A DNA stretch of 64,000 bases from Streptomyces sp. TSRI0281 (GTDB taxonomy: Bacteria > Actinomycetota > Actinomycetes > Streptomycetales > Streptomycetaceae), in contig NZ_LWLE01000025.1 in the NCBI RefSeq assembly GCF_001905125.1, forward strand, positions 36,811 through 100,810, in the 5' to 3' direction. The notes below the pieces were generated by a model. The model ran no database searches, was not told the DNA's origin, and saw only the letters and a list, made by a program, of their open reading frames with translations. Position 1 is the stretch's first letter; each line of letters begins with the position of its first letter. This document shows, one piece after another, positions 1 to 8,913 of the stretch. A program made the translations under genes and the position numbers.

Positions 1-2
1 CC

Positions 3-434
3 GCGGTCGGCCTGCCCAAGCCCAAGCTGTGGACCACCCCGCACTACGCGGCCTCGGACACCGACTACAAGGTGTTCGCGCAGAACTTCGACGCACGGCT
101 GGAGCGTTCGCTGTACTTCGCCGGGACGCTGACCGGCGCGCCGGTCGACAGCACCCGCTACCTGGGCCAGTTCTTCCCGTACCCGGTCACCGATGTCTAC
201 GGCACCAAGGTGCTCCCGGAGAACATCGGCAGCTATGAGCCGCTGGCCTCCAACAACAACCCGCCCCGGCTGACCGAGGACCTGATCAAGAGCGCCAAGG
301 CCAACCTGGCGGTACGGGACGGCTTCGCCAGCTTCTACTACCACCCGACCCACCCGGTGGCTCCGTTGAAGGAGATCGTGGACGGCTTTACGGCGCTCGG
401 CTACACCTTCGTCAACCCCGAGAGTCTGCTCTGA
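3..434 (+). CDS. DUF2334-type protein, C-terminal part
   Basis: Only the last 143 codons lie in the window; the gene begins upstream and stops at a TGA at 432-434. The visible part reads LWTTPHYAAS near its start and ends FYYHPTHPV...LGYTFVNPESLL. This resembles the C-terminal half of DUF2334 proteins, which are related to polysaccharide deacetylases; the histidines of HYAAS and YYHPTHP fit the metal-site region of that fold. Such proteins are usually secreted or envelope-associated carbohydrate-active proteins, but the N-terminus that would show a signal peptide is missing. The substrate cannot be inferred. It is followed after 106 bp by another carbohydrate-active lipoprotein on the same strand, so the two may belong to one envelope polysaccharide locus. 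Confidence 0.7.
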   Translation, partial: AVGLPKPKLWTTPHYAASDTDYKVFAQNFDARLERSLYFAGTLTGAPVDSTRYLGQFFPYPVTDVYGTKVLPENIGSYEPLASNNNPPRLTEDLIKSAKANLAVRDGFASFYYHPTHPVAPLKEIVDGFTALGYTFVNPESLL

Positions 435-540
435 CCCACCCTGTCCCAAAGCACCGTCCCCGCCGTTACCGGTCCGCCTCGCGCGGGCCGGGAACGGCGC
501 ACGTCCTGCGGGCTGCGGCCCGGGAAAGGCCCCTCCCCTG

Positions 541-1572
541 ATGCGAACACCGCGGCGGACGACGGTGGTGGCGACGGCCGCCGCCCTCGCGATACTGAGC
601 GGATGCACGACCGGCGGCGGGGACGGCCCGCGCCCCCCGCGCTCCGGTGACCGGATACGCGGAATCACCCTGCCCGCGTGGGACGTCGACGACTACGGCC
701 GGCCGGAGGCCCGGCGCTATCTGCGGCAGATCGCCCGCACCGGCGCCCGATGGGTGGTCTTCACCCCCACCTGGTACCAGGACGGGACGGACCGGTCCGC
801 CATGCACACCACCGCGGAGACGGCGAGCGACCGCAGTCTGCGCCGGATCATCGCCCTGGCCCACGAGGCTGGACTGAAGGTGCTGCTCAAACCGCATGTG
901 GATCTGACCGGGGGCGGGGACCGCGCGGCGATCCGCCCGGCGGACCCGGACGCCTGGTTCACCGCGTACCAGCGGTTCATCACCCATTACGCCGCACTGG
1001 CGGCGGAGTCGGGGGTGGCACAGTTCGCCGTCGGCACCGAATTGGCCGGCACCTCCGGCGACCGGCCCCGCTGGACCCGGGTGATCACGGCGGTGCGCGA
1101 GGTCTACCGGGGCACCCTGACCTACGCCGCCAACTACGACGAATACCACCGGATCCCGTTCTGGAACTCGCTCGACCTGATCGGCATCGACGCGTACTGG
1201 CCACTGGCCGAATCCGCCACGGCCGATCCCGCGCGGCTGGCCAAGGGCTGGAAACCGATCGTCACCGAACTCACCGCGTTCGCGGCCCGGCACCAGCGCC
1301 GCATCCTCTTCACCGAGGCGGGCTATACGAGCCAGCACGGCACCGCCGCGGAACCGTACTCCTGGACGATCAGCGAACGCGCCGGGGCGGAGGAACAGTC
1401 GGCGGCCTATCAGGCTCTGCTCACCGCCTTCGACGGCAAGAACTGGTGGGCCGGGGTCTGCTGGTGGATGTGGGACGACTGGCCGGAGAGCGGGGAGACC
1501 GCGCGGGAGCTCGCGTACACACCTCGCGGGAAGCCGGCGGAGAAGGTGCTGCGGCGGTGGTGGCGGAAGTGA
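541..1572 (+). CDS. Glycoside hydrolase family 113-like lipoprotein
   Basis: This is a 343-aa predicted lipoprotein. Residues 1-22 form a twin-arginine-rich signal ending in the lipobox LSGC, so the mature protein should be anchored on the outer face of the membrane. The rest is a TIM-barrel-like domain typical of GH113 (mannanase-like) proteins: FTPTWYQD near residue 80, VGTELAGT near 165 (candidate acid/base glutamate) and LFTEAGYTS near 260 (candidate nucleophile). WWAGVCWWMWDDWP near the C-terminus fits the aromatic substrate cleft. The length is normal for the family. The ATG at 541 is used because the signal peptide follows it directly; no strong ribosome site is visible. The exact substrate is unknown. 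It sits just after a DUF2334 polysaccharide-related gene on the same strand. Confidence 0.82.
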   Translation: MRTPRRTTVVATAAALAILSGCTTGGGDGPRPPRSGDRIRGITLPAWDVDDYGRPEARRYLRQIARTGARWVVFTPTWYQDGTDRSAMHTTAETASDRSLRRIIALAHEAGLKVLLKPHVDLTGGGDRAAIRPADPDAWFTAYQRFITHYAALAAESGVAQFAVGTELAGTSGDRPRWTRVITAVREVYRGTLTYAANYDEYHRIPFWNSLDLIGIDAYWPLAESATADPARLAKGWKPIVTELTAFAARHQRRILFTEAGYTSQHGTAAEPYSWTISERAGAEEQSAAYQALLTAFDGKNWWAGVCWWMWDDWPESGETARELAYTPRGKPAEKVLRRWWRK

Positions 1573-1889
1573 GCGGACGGTCGGCGGGTGTATACGGGGC
1601 GGGGCGGCCGACAACCGTGTACCGCACCGGTCGCCGGCCGCCGCCCCGCCGAGATCATCTGGTGTCCGGCAGTGGATCGGGGCGGCCTTCGACACCCTCG
1701 AAGGCCGACTCGGCCTGGAACAGCAAAGTGGCTCGGACACGCTCATTCAGACGAACCGTAGTCGACTCGGTTCGTTGGGCCCACAACCCGACCGCAAAGC
1801 CGAAGAGCACCCGCAAAGCCGAAGAGCACCCGCCGAGCAGGACGGCCGGCGAAGCAGAATGCGTCTGCTCTGCCACCGCCCGCCGGCCC
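1573..1889. repeat. Gene-free stretch with a 19-bp direct repeat
   Basis: I see no convincing gene here. It contains two adjacent identical copies of CCGCAAAGCCGAAGAGCAC at 1792-1810 and 1811-1829. Open frames through the repeat have skewed composition and no recognisable family. Confidence 0.4.
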
Positions 1890-2459
1890 CTAATCGGGTT
1901 GTGCCAGCGCTTCGTCCCAGACATTGCCGCCATCTGCCCAGGTCCACAGCCATTGGCGCAGCGATGGCGCCGCATATCGCAGGCCGTCATGAGGGTCCTG
2001 GCCCCAGTCCGGTTCCCAGCCGTCGGCATCCCAGAGCAGGACCGGGTGATCAACCGCTATCAGTGAGACGTACCACTCCATGGTGCAGCCGCCGCCCGTC
2101 AAGAAGAACCACGACGCCGACGCCCCCCACTCCGTCCGCTTGGCGTGGAGGGCCGTCGCGCAAGGCCAGTCCGCCGGATGCCAATGTGGAACACGGCGCG
2201 GCGTCAGCGACGCGAGGCCGCCGTCCGGCCCGAACCCTCCGTCGCCGACCTCGGTGTAGATGCGGCGGAGCAATTCGGGCAGGGGATACCCGACGCTGTG
2301 TTCAGCGAGATCCACTTCTGTCTTTGTGAGAGGCGGGAAGGGCTGATCCGGGAGAAGGCCAGGAGAGGGAGGCACACTCTCCTGGCCCCACGCGAGGGCG
2401 TGCAGTCTCTCCACAAGTGCGTCGTCGTCCGCAGCAATGCGGTGCGCGGCGTCGGTCAC
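1890..2459 (-). CDS. SMI1/KNR4 (SUKH)-like protein
   Basis: A 189-aa soluble protein with a GTG start. The middle contains LPELLRRIYTEVGDGGFGPDGGL (residues about 60-82), matching the N-terminal motif of SMI1/KNR4 (SUKH) domains, followed by Trp-rich segments (SASWFFLTGGGCTMEW, LWDADGWEPDWG) typical of the later part of that fold. In bacteria many SUKH proteins are immunity proteins of polymorphic toxin systems, while others are orphan proteins. No adjacent toxin gene is visible, so an immunity role is only possible. No signal peptide or membrane segment is present. It lies on the minus strand beside several broken small genes. Confidence 0.65.
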   Translation of the reverse strand: MTDAAHRIAADDDALVERLHALAWGQESVPPSPGLLPDQPFPPLTKTEVDLAEHSVGYPLPELLRRIYTEVGDGGFGPDGGLASLTPRRVPHWHPADWPCATALHAKRTEWGASASWFFLTGGGCTMEWYVSLIAVDHPVLLWDADGWEPDWGQDPHDGLRYAAPSLRQWLWTWADGGNVWDEALAQPD

Positions 2460-2616
2460 GAGCCGGGACTGTAGTACGTGCTCTCCCTGGTCAGCCTGCC
2501 GGGCTATGTGAGACGCGTGTCAGCATGTCCTGGGGCAACAGTCGAAGGTTGGAGTCGGCCTGCCTTCGGATCGTCTCCCGCCTCGCAGCGTCTGCGGAGA
2601 ATACGGGTGGCGGCCT

Positions 2617-3010
2617 CTACAGCTGAGGCTTCTGCCCCCACGAGGACCGCTCGTTCTTGACGCCGCTGCATGCCAGCAGCTCGGTCCCGGTGGCGTCGAA
2701 GTACAGGGTGAAGAACCAAGATCGGTTTACTGCGACGATGTTGCCGGTACGCAGTTGCTCGTCGCGGTGCCGAGCGCGGAGGATCTCAACGGTCTCGTCA
2801 GGGCCGAGGGTCGTCAGGCCGATCTTCAACGACCGTTTCAGCCTTGTCGCAGCGATGCCGAGGACCATCCACTGTGGCGGCTGTCCGTCGTAGAGGCATT
2901 ACCTCGCCGCCGGCGGCGATGGCGTCGCGTGCTGCCTTGCAGGCACTGGTCTGGCCTTTGAGCATCGCGGTGATGTCGGGCTGACTTGGGTTCTCGTCCT
3001 CGGTGGCCAT
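2617..3010 (-). pseudogene. Small hypothetical protein, split by a frameshift
   Basis: Two overlapping minus-strand frames join into one sensible protein. The first starts at the ATG at 3010 (MATEDENPSQPDITAMLKGQ...) and stays coherent up to GGEVMPL. It then loses sense, while another frame picks up with LYDGQPPQWMVLGIAATRLK and runs to the TAG at 2617. The switch is near 2887-2893, where one extra base (a run reading ATGCCTC) would explain the change. The combined product of about 130 aa has no signal peptide. I do not recognise the family; LYFDATGTELLACSG near the end is its most distinctive segment. It may be a real pseudogene or a sequencing indel. Confidence 0.5.
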
Positions 3011-3102
3011 GCGGCGACTGTAGGGAGCGAACGCGGGCGTTGCTACGGGATTCAGCGTGGCCTGCGCGGGGCAGTTGGGCCCTGGGGAGCCATCAGGACC
3101 GC

Positions 3103-3705
3103 CTACCCAGCGGAGGGTGTCCGTCGAAGACGATGCTGCTTCGCGCTGATGGCCGCAGCCTGAGTGCGGCATCGTTCCAGCCCTGCGGTCACCTCTTCAT
3201 GGTCCGGGCGATCCTGGCGGGCCAGGAGTTCGCCAGCCGCGGTCATGGCGGCCCAAAAGTCGGGTGGTGAGCCGCGCCCGTCCCGGAACCGGGTATTGGC
3301 GAAGCAGAGGAAGATCTTCGTGAGCTCCCCGGTGCGAAACCACGCGAGCAGGCCGCCGGGATAGCCTCCACGGGCACCAGCGGCGGTTCCCAAGAGGTCG
3401 CGGATGCGCTCCTCGTGTTCCTCAAGTACTCGGTCCACGAGGAAAACGTGCGCAAACCTGAGAACGAAGGCGAGGCCCTCCTCCTCACCCACCGCGAAGT
3501 CTGAGAAGAGTGGCTCGACCTCGCGGAGCCGGGCTTCGGCGTCAGTCCGGGGCACACCCAGGGCCAAGCACACGGCCAACACACAGATACCCCAGTTGCC
3601 GGTTCTCGCGGCCAGCTCGGCGAAGACCTCCTCGTCGCTTTGCCCGGCGGCGAGCATCTCCTGCGCCTCCAGATCCAGCGCGCCCTCGTCCTCCCCATGA
3701 CTCAT
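3103..3705 (-). CDS. Hypothetical soluble protein, 200 aa
   Basis: An intact minus-strand frame beginning MSHGEDEGALDLEAQEMLAA with balanced, strongly helical composition. Acidic at the N-terminus and basic at the extreme C-terminus (KQHRLRRTPSAG). It has no signal peptide, membrane segment or motif I can assign. The segment GYPGGLLAWFRTGELTKIFL is the most hydrophobic part and may be a buried helix. I do not recognise the family. It lies among small uncharacterised genes on the same strand, two of them frameshifted, with 92 bp to the next gene downstream. Confidence 0.6.
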   Translation of the reverse strand: MSHGEDEGALDLEAQEMLAAGQSDEEVFAELAARTGNWGICVLAVCLALGVPRTDAEARLREVEPLFSDFAVGEEEGLAFVLRFAHVFLVDRVLEEHEERIRDLLGTAAGARGGYPGGLLAWFRTGELTKIFLCFANTRFRDGRGSPPDFWAAMTAAGELLARQDRPDHEEVTAGLERCRTQAAAISAKQHRLRRTPSAG

Positions 3706-3967
3706 GGCGAGAGGCTACCGCGAGGTGCGATGGCTGAGCCGGCCGCGATCCCCTCGCCCACCGAGGCAGCACGAAGCTTCCCAGCCAGCGGGGTGTGAAG
3801 CGCAGCAGAGCCGGATTGCGGCCCTATTCCGCACACTCGAATATCCGAAGCTACCGATACTGCTGGAGCACATCGGCTCCAAGGGGCTTCGCGGAGTTGA
3901 GGGCGGCCGGGATGAAAGGCATGTGCTTGACCGGCCTTCTCTGCACCAACAGCACGATTCGACTCCG

Positions 3968-4565
3968 CTAGTTCTTATGTGGTGAACGTGGCCGGGGCCG
4001 CTGGACCTCCAGGACAACTGCCTTGCCTGCCACGGATCGGTCCTCGTGCATGGTGATCACCTGGCCGGGCTGAAGGTGCTGCCACTGCGAATGGTCCAGG
4101 GGCGCGAGTCGTACCGAAGCTTGTCCACCGGGCTTCAGGAAGGGCGTGAACTCCACCCAGAGCCGGGCAATGTTGAAAGCCGGTTCGCCGGTCGCTGTCC
4201 GGTTGCCGATGTTCCACATCGGTCGCAGGACACCGGCGCCGGAGATGGGCGTCTTTCGTCGGGCTTCGGTGGCCGGGCGGAGGGTGAGGTCGGCTCGGAG
4301 AATCCCGTGGCGAGTCTCATGGCCGCGCCAGTGGCACCAGGCCGCGCTCTTCTCCAGTCTCATCTGCGGCAGCGATGGCCAGGGTTTCCCAGAAGCTGAG
4401 CGGAAGCGGGTGGACGTCACCGAGTTCTTCCAGCAGATCGAGGGCCACTTCCCACTCGTCGTGAGCGAGGTACTCCCAGACGTCGCTCACCGTGATGTCG
4501 TTCTCAGTGGCGATCTTCTCAGGAACCAGCAGGGAAGCGGCTTTCAGTAGCTTGGGGACGTCCAT
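3968..4565 (-). pseudogene. Hypothetical protein split by a frameshift
   Basis: The N-terminal part (ATG at 4565: MDVPKLLKAASLLVPEK, then VWEYLAHDEWEVALDLLEEL and FWETLAIAAAD) ends out of frame near 4360. The adjacent frame continues with MRLEKSAAWCHWRGHETRHG and runs to the TAG at 3968 through VLRPMWNIGNRT and LRLAPLDHSQWQHLQPGQVI. Together they make a coherent product of about 198 aa. The join is close to the sequence GCAGATGAGACTGG, where a one-base change separates the frames. The internal ATG could in principle restart translation, so expression as two polypeptides cannot be excluded. The family looks actinobacterial but I can give no function. Confidence 0.55.
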
Positions 4566-4611
4566 GCGTTGAGTCTGGACCACGGTCTCCTGGCCTCGGC
4601 AGGAGGTGCCC

Positions 4612-4758
4612 AATGACCTCCATCGAACAGATCGCGACGCCGGCGACCTTCGGGGCGGTGTGGGCGGCTCTCTCCGTCGGTCACAACCTCGCGGACCACG
4701 TGATCGGGCAGCAGGCCGCAGCCGTGCGCCGCGCCGTCGAGCTGCTTGGTTGGTCCTG
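4612..4758 (+). pseudogene. Truncated N-terminus of a membrane protein (HNLADH type)
   Basis: A 48-codon frame starting ATG at 4612 reads MTSIEQIATPATFGAVWAAL followed by SVGHNLADHVIGQ, then diverges and stops at 4758. From memory, the beginning is that of small multi-spanning membrane proteins found on actinobacterial mobile elements, normally more than 120 aa. Only the first part of the hydrophobic domain survives, so this is probably a deletion relic. It lies at the downstream edge of the 15-kb operon and may mark a rearrangement boundary. Confidence 0.4.
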
Positions 4759-4899
4759 ACCGGCAGTGGTCAGTTCGCGAAGAACCCGCAGCGCCGATAC
4801 TCCACCTCGCCGAAACCCACCACCACACCACACCCCCACCAGCCTTACCACCGGTCCCCAACCCCGAGCCGCCCCCGGCTCCGATGCAACGTCCGCCTG

Positions 4900-6207
4900 T
4901 TAGGCCTCGTACGACAGTCGTTCCCCACCCGGGAGCGGAAGCGTCGTGGTGCACGGGCGATTCGCCTCGTCCCCTTCGTATGCCACGACGACTCCCCGGA
5001 CGCCCGTCGGCACGACCGCCGTGCACAGGCTCGCCAGCCCCACCTCGTCCAAGGGGACCGTGCCGAGGTGCCGCCCGTCCGCGGTGAAGGTCACCCGGCC
5101 GCGGGGCGCCGGCCCGCCGGGCCCGGTGCGGGCGATCCGTACTGTCAGAGTCGTCGGCGCGAGGCCATCGGTGCGGGCGCGGTAGCAGGCGGCGCCCGCC
5201 GGATCGGCGGTCAGGGTGCCGTCGCGGGCGACGCGAAAGCCGGTGCACACGCCGTACGTGGTGTGCGGCTGATAGCCCTTCGCCGGGACGAGGACGGCGT
5301 TCAGTTCGCGCGGCGCGCGGGGCGCCTGGTCCGGCCGGCCGTCGAGGCCTGCGAGTCCGAGCAGATCGCTGTCGGCGTCGGCCGCGGACAGCACCACCGG
5401 GAACCCGCCCACGACGAGGGTGTCCGTGCCGCGTCCGGTCAGGAACGCGTCGCAGGACGAGTCGTAGTCGACCGTCCCGTCGGGGTGGACCGTGTACGAG
5501 AAGTCGGCCGGAACGCCAGGGCCCGCGTGGAAGACGTACCCGTCGGCCGGCAGCAGTGTGAGCCGGTGCACGGTGGCCGGGGACAAGAAGGTCCCCGCGG
5601 CGGCGTCCGGCAGCAGGCCGTGGGAGAGGCCGCGCCCGTCGACGGTGACGGTGCGGCCCCGGACCGTCAGAGTGTTCCCGGCGGCCTCGGCGAGCCCGTC
5701 CGCGCCCGGCGCGAGCCGGACGCTTCCGGCGGTGGTGACGGAGAAGTCGAGGCCCCCGTCGGCGGTGCCCGCATCGACCCGCAGTCGGTACCCCGAGGCG
5801 GGCAGCAGACGCAGCTCGTGCGTCCGGTCCGGCGCCAGTGGAGCCGCTCCCGGCAGGTCGGGAGCGAGCGGATGGTCCAGGCTCCGCGCGTCGACGAGGA
5901 CCGGCAGCCCGCGCACGGTCAGCCGCCGGCTGCCGCGACCGGTGAGGAAAGCGTCGTACGGGGCGGCGAAGTCCAGGGTGCCGTCCGCGCGGACGTCGAA
6001 GGCGACGGTTGCGGTGATGCCGTCGCCGAGCCGCAGCCGGTAGCCCGTGCCGACGGGCAGCTCCACCGCGGGCGGCGGATCGGCAGCCCCGTCGACGAGA
6101 CCGCCCCGGGCCCCGCCGCAGGCCCCGTACTCCGCGCCGTCGCGGGCTCCGGAGACGGCGACGAGGGAAAACGTCAACTGCGAGGTGTCGATGGCGATGG
6201 CCGGCAT
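4900..6207 (-). CDS. Last gene of the DUF6603 operon: beta-repeat protein with Ig-like end
   Basis: A 435-aa protein without signal peptide or membrane segment. Residues about 50-300 hold three imperfect repeats of roughly 85 aa. Repeats 1 and 3 share DAFLTGRG and the pattern DGT(L/V)D(F/Y), and each repeat contains (T/R)VxGxPVxV-like strands; GYRLR, ELRLLPASGYRL and HRLTLLPADGYVF mark the repeat starts. A fourth degenerate copy (AVLVPAKGYQPHTTYG) follows. The last 90 residues (GRVTFTADGRHLGTVPLDE) resemble a bacterial Ig-like domain. Everything points to an all-beta structural or adhesive protein. The gene begins 28 bp after the WD40 gene with a clear GGGAG ribosome site, so it is the distal gene of the operon. 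I do not recognise the full-length family. Confidence 0.75.
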   Translation of the reverse strand: MPAIAIDTSQLTFSLVAVSGARDGAEYGACGGARGGLVDGAADPPPAVELPVGTGYRLRLGDGITATVAFDVRADGTLDFAAPYDAFLTGRGSRRLTVRGLPVLVDARSLDHPLAPDLPGAAPLAPDRTHELRLLPASGYRLRVDAGTADGGLDFSVTTAGSVRLAPGADGLAEAAGNTLTVRGRTVTVDGRGLSHGLLPDAAAGTFLSPATVHRLTLLPADGYVFHAGPGVPADFSYTVHPDGTVDYDSSCDAFLTGRGTDTLVVGGFPVVLSAADADSDLLGLAGLDGRPDQAPRAPRELNAVLVPAKGYQPHTTYGVCTGFRVARDGTLTADPAGAACYRARTDGLAPTTLTVRIARTGPGGPAPRGRVTFTADGRHLGTVPLDEVGLASLCTAVVPTGVRGVVVAYEGDEANRPCTTTLPLPGGERLSYEA

Positions 6208-6235
6208 CGGTGCTCCCGGGGAGACGGAGAGGGGG

Positions 6236-7189
6236 TCAGAAGGGCGTGCTGCCGTGGAGCTCCATGCGGGGCACGGGCTCGATCCGGGTGCCCGTCCGCG
6301 CCGGCCGGAGCGGCACCCCCGCGATCCGTTCCCACCGCAGCATGGCCCCTTCCCAGCCGGCCGTGATCAGCTCGGTCTCGTCCGGCGTCGTCGTCATGGT
6401 CCAGACGACGTATTTGTGGGCCGGGAGGACCGCTCCGATGAGCTGTCCGCCCGGGTCCCAGCGGTGCAGCGTGCCGTCGGCGCAGCCGGCGGTGATCTCG
6501 CCGTCTCCGGTCAGCACGAGCCCCCGCACCGGTGAGCCCGCCACCAGCGGGCCGCCGACCTGCCGTCCGGTGTCGCGATCCCAGCGGCGGACCGTGCCGT
6601 CACGGCCGCCCGAGGCGAACTGCCGCCCGGCGGAGCCTGCCGAGAGGGACTGGACAGGCCCGCTGTGGCCGAGCAGGGGCTCGCCGACCGGAGTGCCGGC
6701 CGTCCGGTCCCAGCGTCGTACGGTGCCGTCCACTCCGCCCGAGACGATCTCTGCGTCGTCGGGGGTGACGGCGACCGCCTGCACCGTGCCGGTGTGTCCG
6801 CGCAGCGGCTCGCCGAGCGCCTCTCCGGTGGTCCGCTCCCAGCGGCGGACCGTGGCGTCCTGGGAGGCGGAGACGAACTCGCCGCCGTCGCGGGTGCGGG
6901 CCAGGGCCAGCGCCGGGCCCTGGTGGGCGGCGATCGGCGCGGCCAGGGAGAGGCCGGTCAGCCGGTCCCAGCGCCTCACTGTGCCGTCGCTGCACGCGGT
7001 GACCGCCTCCCGGTCGTCGGGCGTCAGCACCATGCCCCAGATCACGTGCGACACCAGGGGCACCGGGCCGGCCAGAAGGGTCTCGTGCACCCGGTCCCAG
7101 CGGAACAGCCGGCCGGCGTCGTCCGACGCGACGATCTCCACCGCGTCGGAGGTCACGGCCAGCGCCATCGCGGCGATGTCCGTTTTCAT
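6236..7189 (-). CDS. Seven-bladed WD40 repeat protein
   Basis: A 317-aa protein starting MKTDIAAMALAVTSDAVEIV. It is almost entirely WD40 repeat: seven blade endings can be counted (GRLFRWDR, GTVRRWDR, ATVRRWER, GTVRRWDR, GTVRRWDR, GTLHRWDP, GAMLRWER), enough for exactly one closed propeller with no extra domain. It has no signal peptide and no kinase or NACHT domain, unlike most large bacterial WD40 proteins. The ATG at 7189 overlaps the stop of the upstream gene (ATGA) behind a G-rich ribosome site, so translation is probably coupled. In this operon it most likely serves as a protein-binding platform or structural ring. That role is inferred; the fold is clear from the sequence. Confidence 0.88.
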   Translation of the reverse strand: MKTDIAAMALAVTSDAVEIVASDDAGRLFRWDRVHETLLAGPVPLVSHVIWGMVLTPDDREAVTACSDGTVRRWDRLTGLSLAAPIAAHQGPALALARTRDGGEFVSASQDATVRRWERTTGEALGEPLRGHTGTVQAVAVTPDDAEIVSGGVDGTVRRWDRTAGTPVGEPLLGHSGPVQSLSAGSAGRQFASGGRDGTVRRWDRDTGRQVGGPLVAGSPVRGLVLTGDGEITAGCADGTLHRWDPGGQLIGAVLPAHKYVVWTMTTTPDETELITAGWEGAMLRWERIAGVPLRPARTGTRIEPVPRMELHGSTPF

Positions 7190-8913
7190 CCTGTCCCCCC
7201 GGGCGGTACGGCCCCGTCGAACGCGAGCGCGCTGGACGCCTCGCCCCGGCCGGCCCGGACCCGGCGGCCCACCCACTGGTAGACCCGGCCGTCCTCGCCG
7301 CGCGCCACCACCGGCACCCGGCCGGCCGTCACCCCCGAGCGGGGGACCTCCTCGTCGCGGAAGAACACGCGTTTCACCTCCGGCTCCAGGATCCGGCCGG
7401 CCGCCTTGAGCTGCGGCAGGCGGGTGCCGTCCGGACCGAACCGGGGGATCTGCCCGCGCCGTAGGCACACCGCTGCGGAGCCCGTCGCCAGTGGCACAGG
7501 CACCAGCGGGATCCAGTACGCCGGGACCGCCGTGACCAGCCGGTAGGCAAGCGCGGTCGGATCGGTCGGTGCCACTTGGGGGTCGTCGTCGGGTGGTTCG
7601 TCGCCGCGCGCCCGCGGCCCGCCGGTGGCGCTCGGCACCGTCCGCTCGATCGCAAACCCCAGGTTGGCCATCTCGTCGCGGGCGAAGAGCACCTCCTCCA
7701 CGGGGACGCCTTCCAGACGCGCCGAGGCGGTCGGCAGCAGCGGCAGCAATGCCGGCCCGGGCTTTCCGTCCTGGGCGTTCGTCAGCCGGAACACCGACCA
7801 GTGGTCGTCCTCGACCGGGTCGACGGCCGTCTCGTCCTGGAAGGTGTCGACGACCGTGAGCCCGGCGATCCGGTGCAGCGCGCCCGTGGCCAGCTCCACC
7901 GGGACCATCCAGTGGTCGTTGCCGTAGATGTTCGCGAACTCGACGACCAGCAGCCGGGCCAGGTCGGGCAGACCCGCCCCGATGGCGGGCAGATTGACCG
8001 TCCTGTCCTCGAACTCCCACCAGCGTTCGGTCGGCATGCCCGGATACGTGACGCGGGTGGGCAGCATCTCGGCGGGCGTACCGCCGGCCGGCGCGGGCAG
8101 CGGTGCCGTACCGGCGTCGAGGTCGAACTGGTACGCGTCGGCTGTGCCGCCGGTGTACTCGGGCGCCGTTAGCGTCACCGGCCGCCCGCCCGGGGCCGCC
8201 GTGACCGCGAAGCGGTGCTCCAGGCGTTCCCGTACCCAGCTCGACGGCACCGGCGGCCGGTACCGGCCGCGGAACCACACGAGCCACTGCTGTGCCGCCT
8301 GGTCGAAGGCGGTCCGCTGATCGCCGGTGAGCCCCGGCGGATGCCATCCGCCGTCCAGGTACCCGGCGAGCGCGACGCCGTCGGGTGCCCGCTCGGCGAG
8401 CACCGCCCGCAGCGCCTGCCCGGCCGGGTCGCGCCGCAGCGGATCATCGACCGGGTTCGCCGGCGGCCCTGGCAGCGGCGCCTTGGCGAGCACCGCCGCG
8501 TCGATCCGGTCCAGGACGGCGTCCGGAAGGCTTTGGGCACGCAGGGTGTCGAGGAACCGCCGGCCGGCCCTGGCGACGGCCCGCAGCGGCAGCCCCTGGA
8601 TAACCTCACCCGGCGCGGCCCCGGCCTCCGCCAGGTACTCCAGCGGCATGCCCTTCGGCAGGCTGAAGCCCGGCGCGTCGCCGCCCGCGTGGAAGGCGTC
8701 AAGCGGGGTGCTCTCGATGTCGATCCGGCACCGGACCGGCGAGCCCGTGTCCTCGCCCGCGAACTCCGCCATCTGCCACTGCCGGGCGAGCAGGAACAGC
8801 GGGTCGGCAACCCTGGCGGCGAGGGCCTCGTCGAGCTGGCCGCCGGTGCCGCTCGGCCGGACCTCCGGCTCCACTCGATGGAACTGGCCGAAGGCCATCA
8901 CGTCGAAGGTCAT
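7186..8913 (-). CDS. Large hypothetical protein with LARQWQ...GEDTGSPV motif
   Basis: A 575-aa protein starting MTFDVMAFGQFHRVEPEVRP. Near residues 35-60 it has the striking segment DPLFLLARQWQMAEFAGEDTGSPV. I recall similar segments as a hallmark of uncharacterised proteins encoded next to the large VLMPVRLETRL proteins in scattered bacteria. Later conserved-looking parts are RWWEFEDRTVNL, LLVVEFANIYGNDHWMVPVEL and DDHWSVFRLT. No signal peptide, transmembrane helix or enzymatic motif is visible. The start codon overlaps the previous stop (TGATG) and the stop overlaps the next start (ATGA). Function unknown; context suggests a subunit of a multi-protein assembly. Confidence 0.8.
   Translation of the reverse strand: MTFDVMAFGQFHRVEPEVRPSGTGGQLDEALAARVADPLFLLARQWQMAEFAGEDTGSPVRCRIDIESTPLDAFHAGGDAPGFSLPKGMPLEYLAEAGAAPGEVIQGLPLRAVARAGRRFLDTLRAQSLPDAVLDRIDAAVLAKAPLPGPPANPVDDPLRRDPAGQALRAVLAERAPDGVALAGYLDGGWHPPGLTGDQRTAFDQAAQQWLVWFRGRYRPPVPSSWVRERLEHRFAVTAAPGGRPVTLTAPEYTGGTADAYQFDLDAGTAPLPAPAGGTPAEMLPTRVTYPGMPTERWWEFEDRTVNLPAIGAGLPDLARLLVVEFANIYGNDHWMVPVELATGALHRIAGLTVVDTFQDETAVDPVEDDHWSVFRLTNAQDGKPGPALLPLLPTASARLEGVPVEEVLFARDEMANLGFAIERTVPSATGGPRARGDEPPDDDPQVAPTDPTALAYRLVTAVPAYWIPLVPVPLATGSAAVCLRRGQIPRFGPDGTRLPQLKAAGRILEPEVKRVFFRDEEVPRSGVTAGRVPVVARGEDGRVYQWVGRRVRAGRGEASSALAFDGAVPPGGTG

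Noticed and set aside
466..1746. A 426-codon open frame on the minus strand opposite the GH113 gene
   Set aside because: Arg/Pro/Gly-biased composition and full overlap with a gene that has a lipobox and family motifs; a GC-driven shadow.
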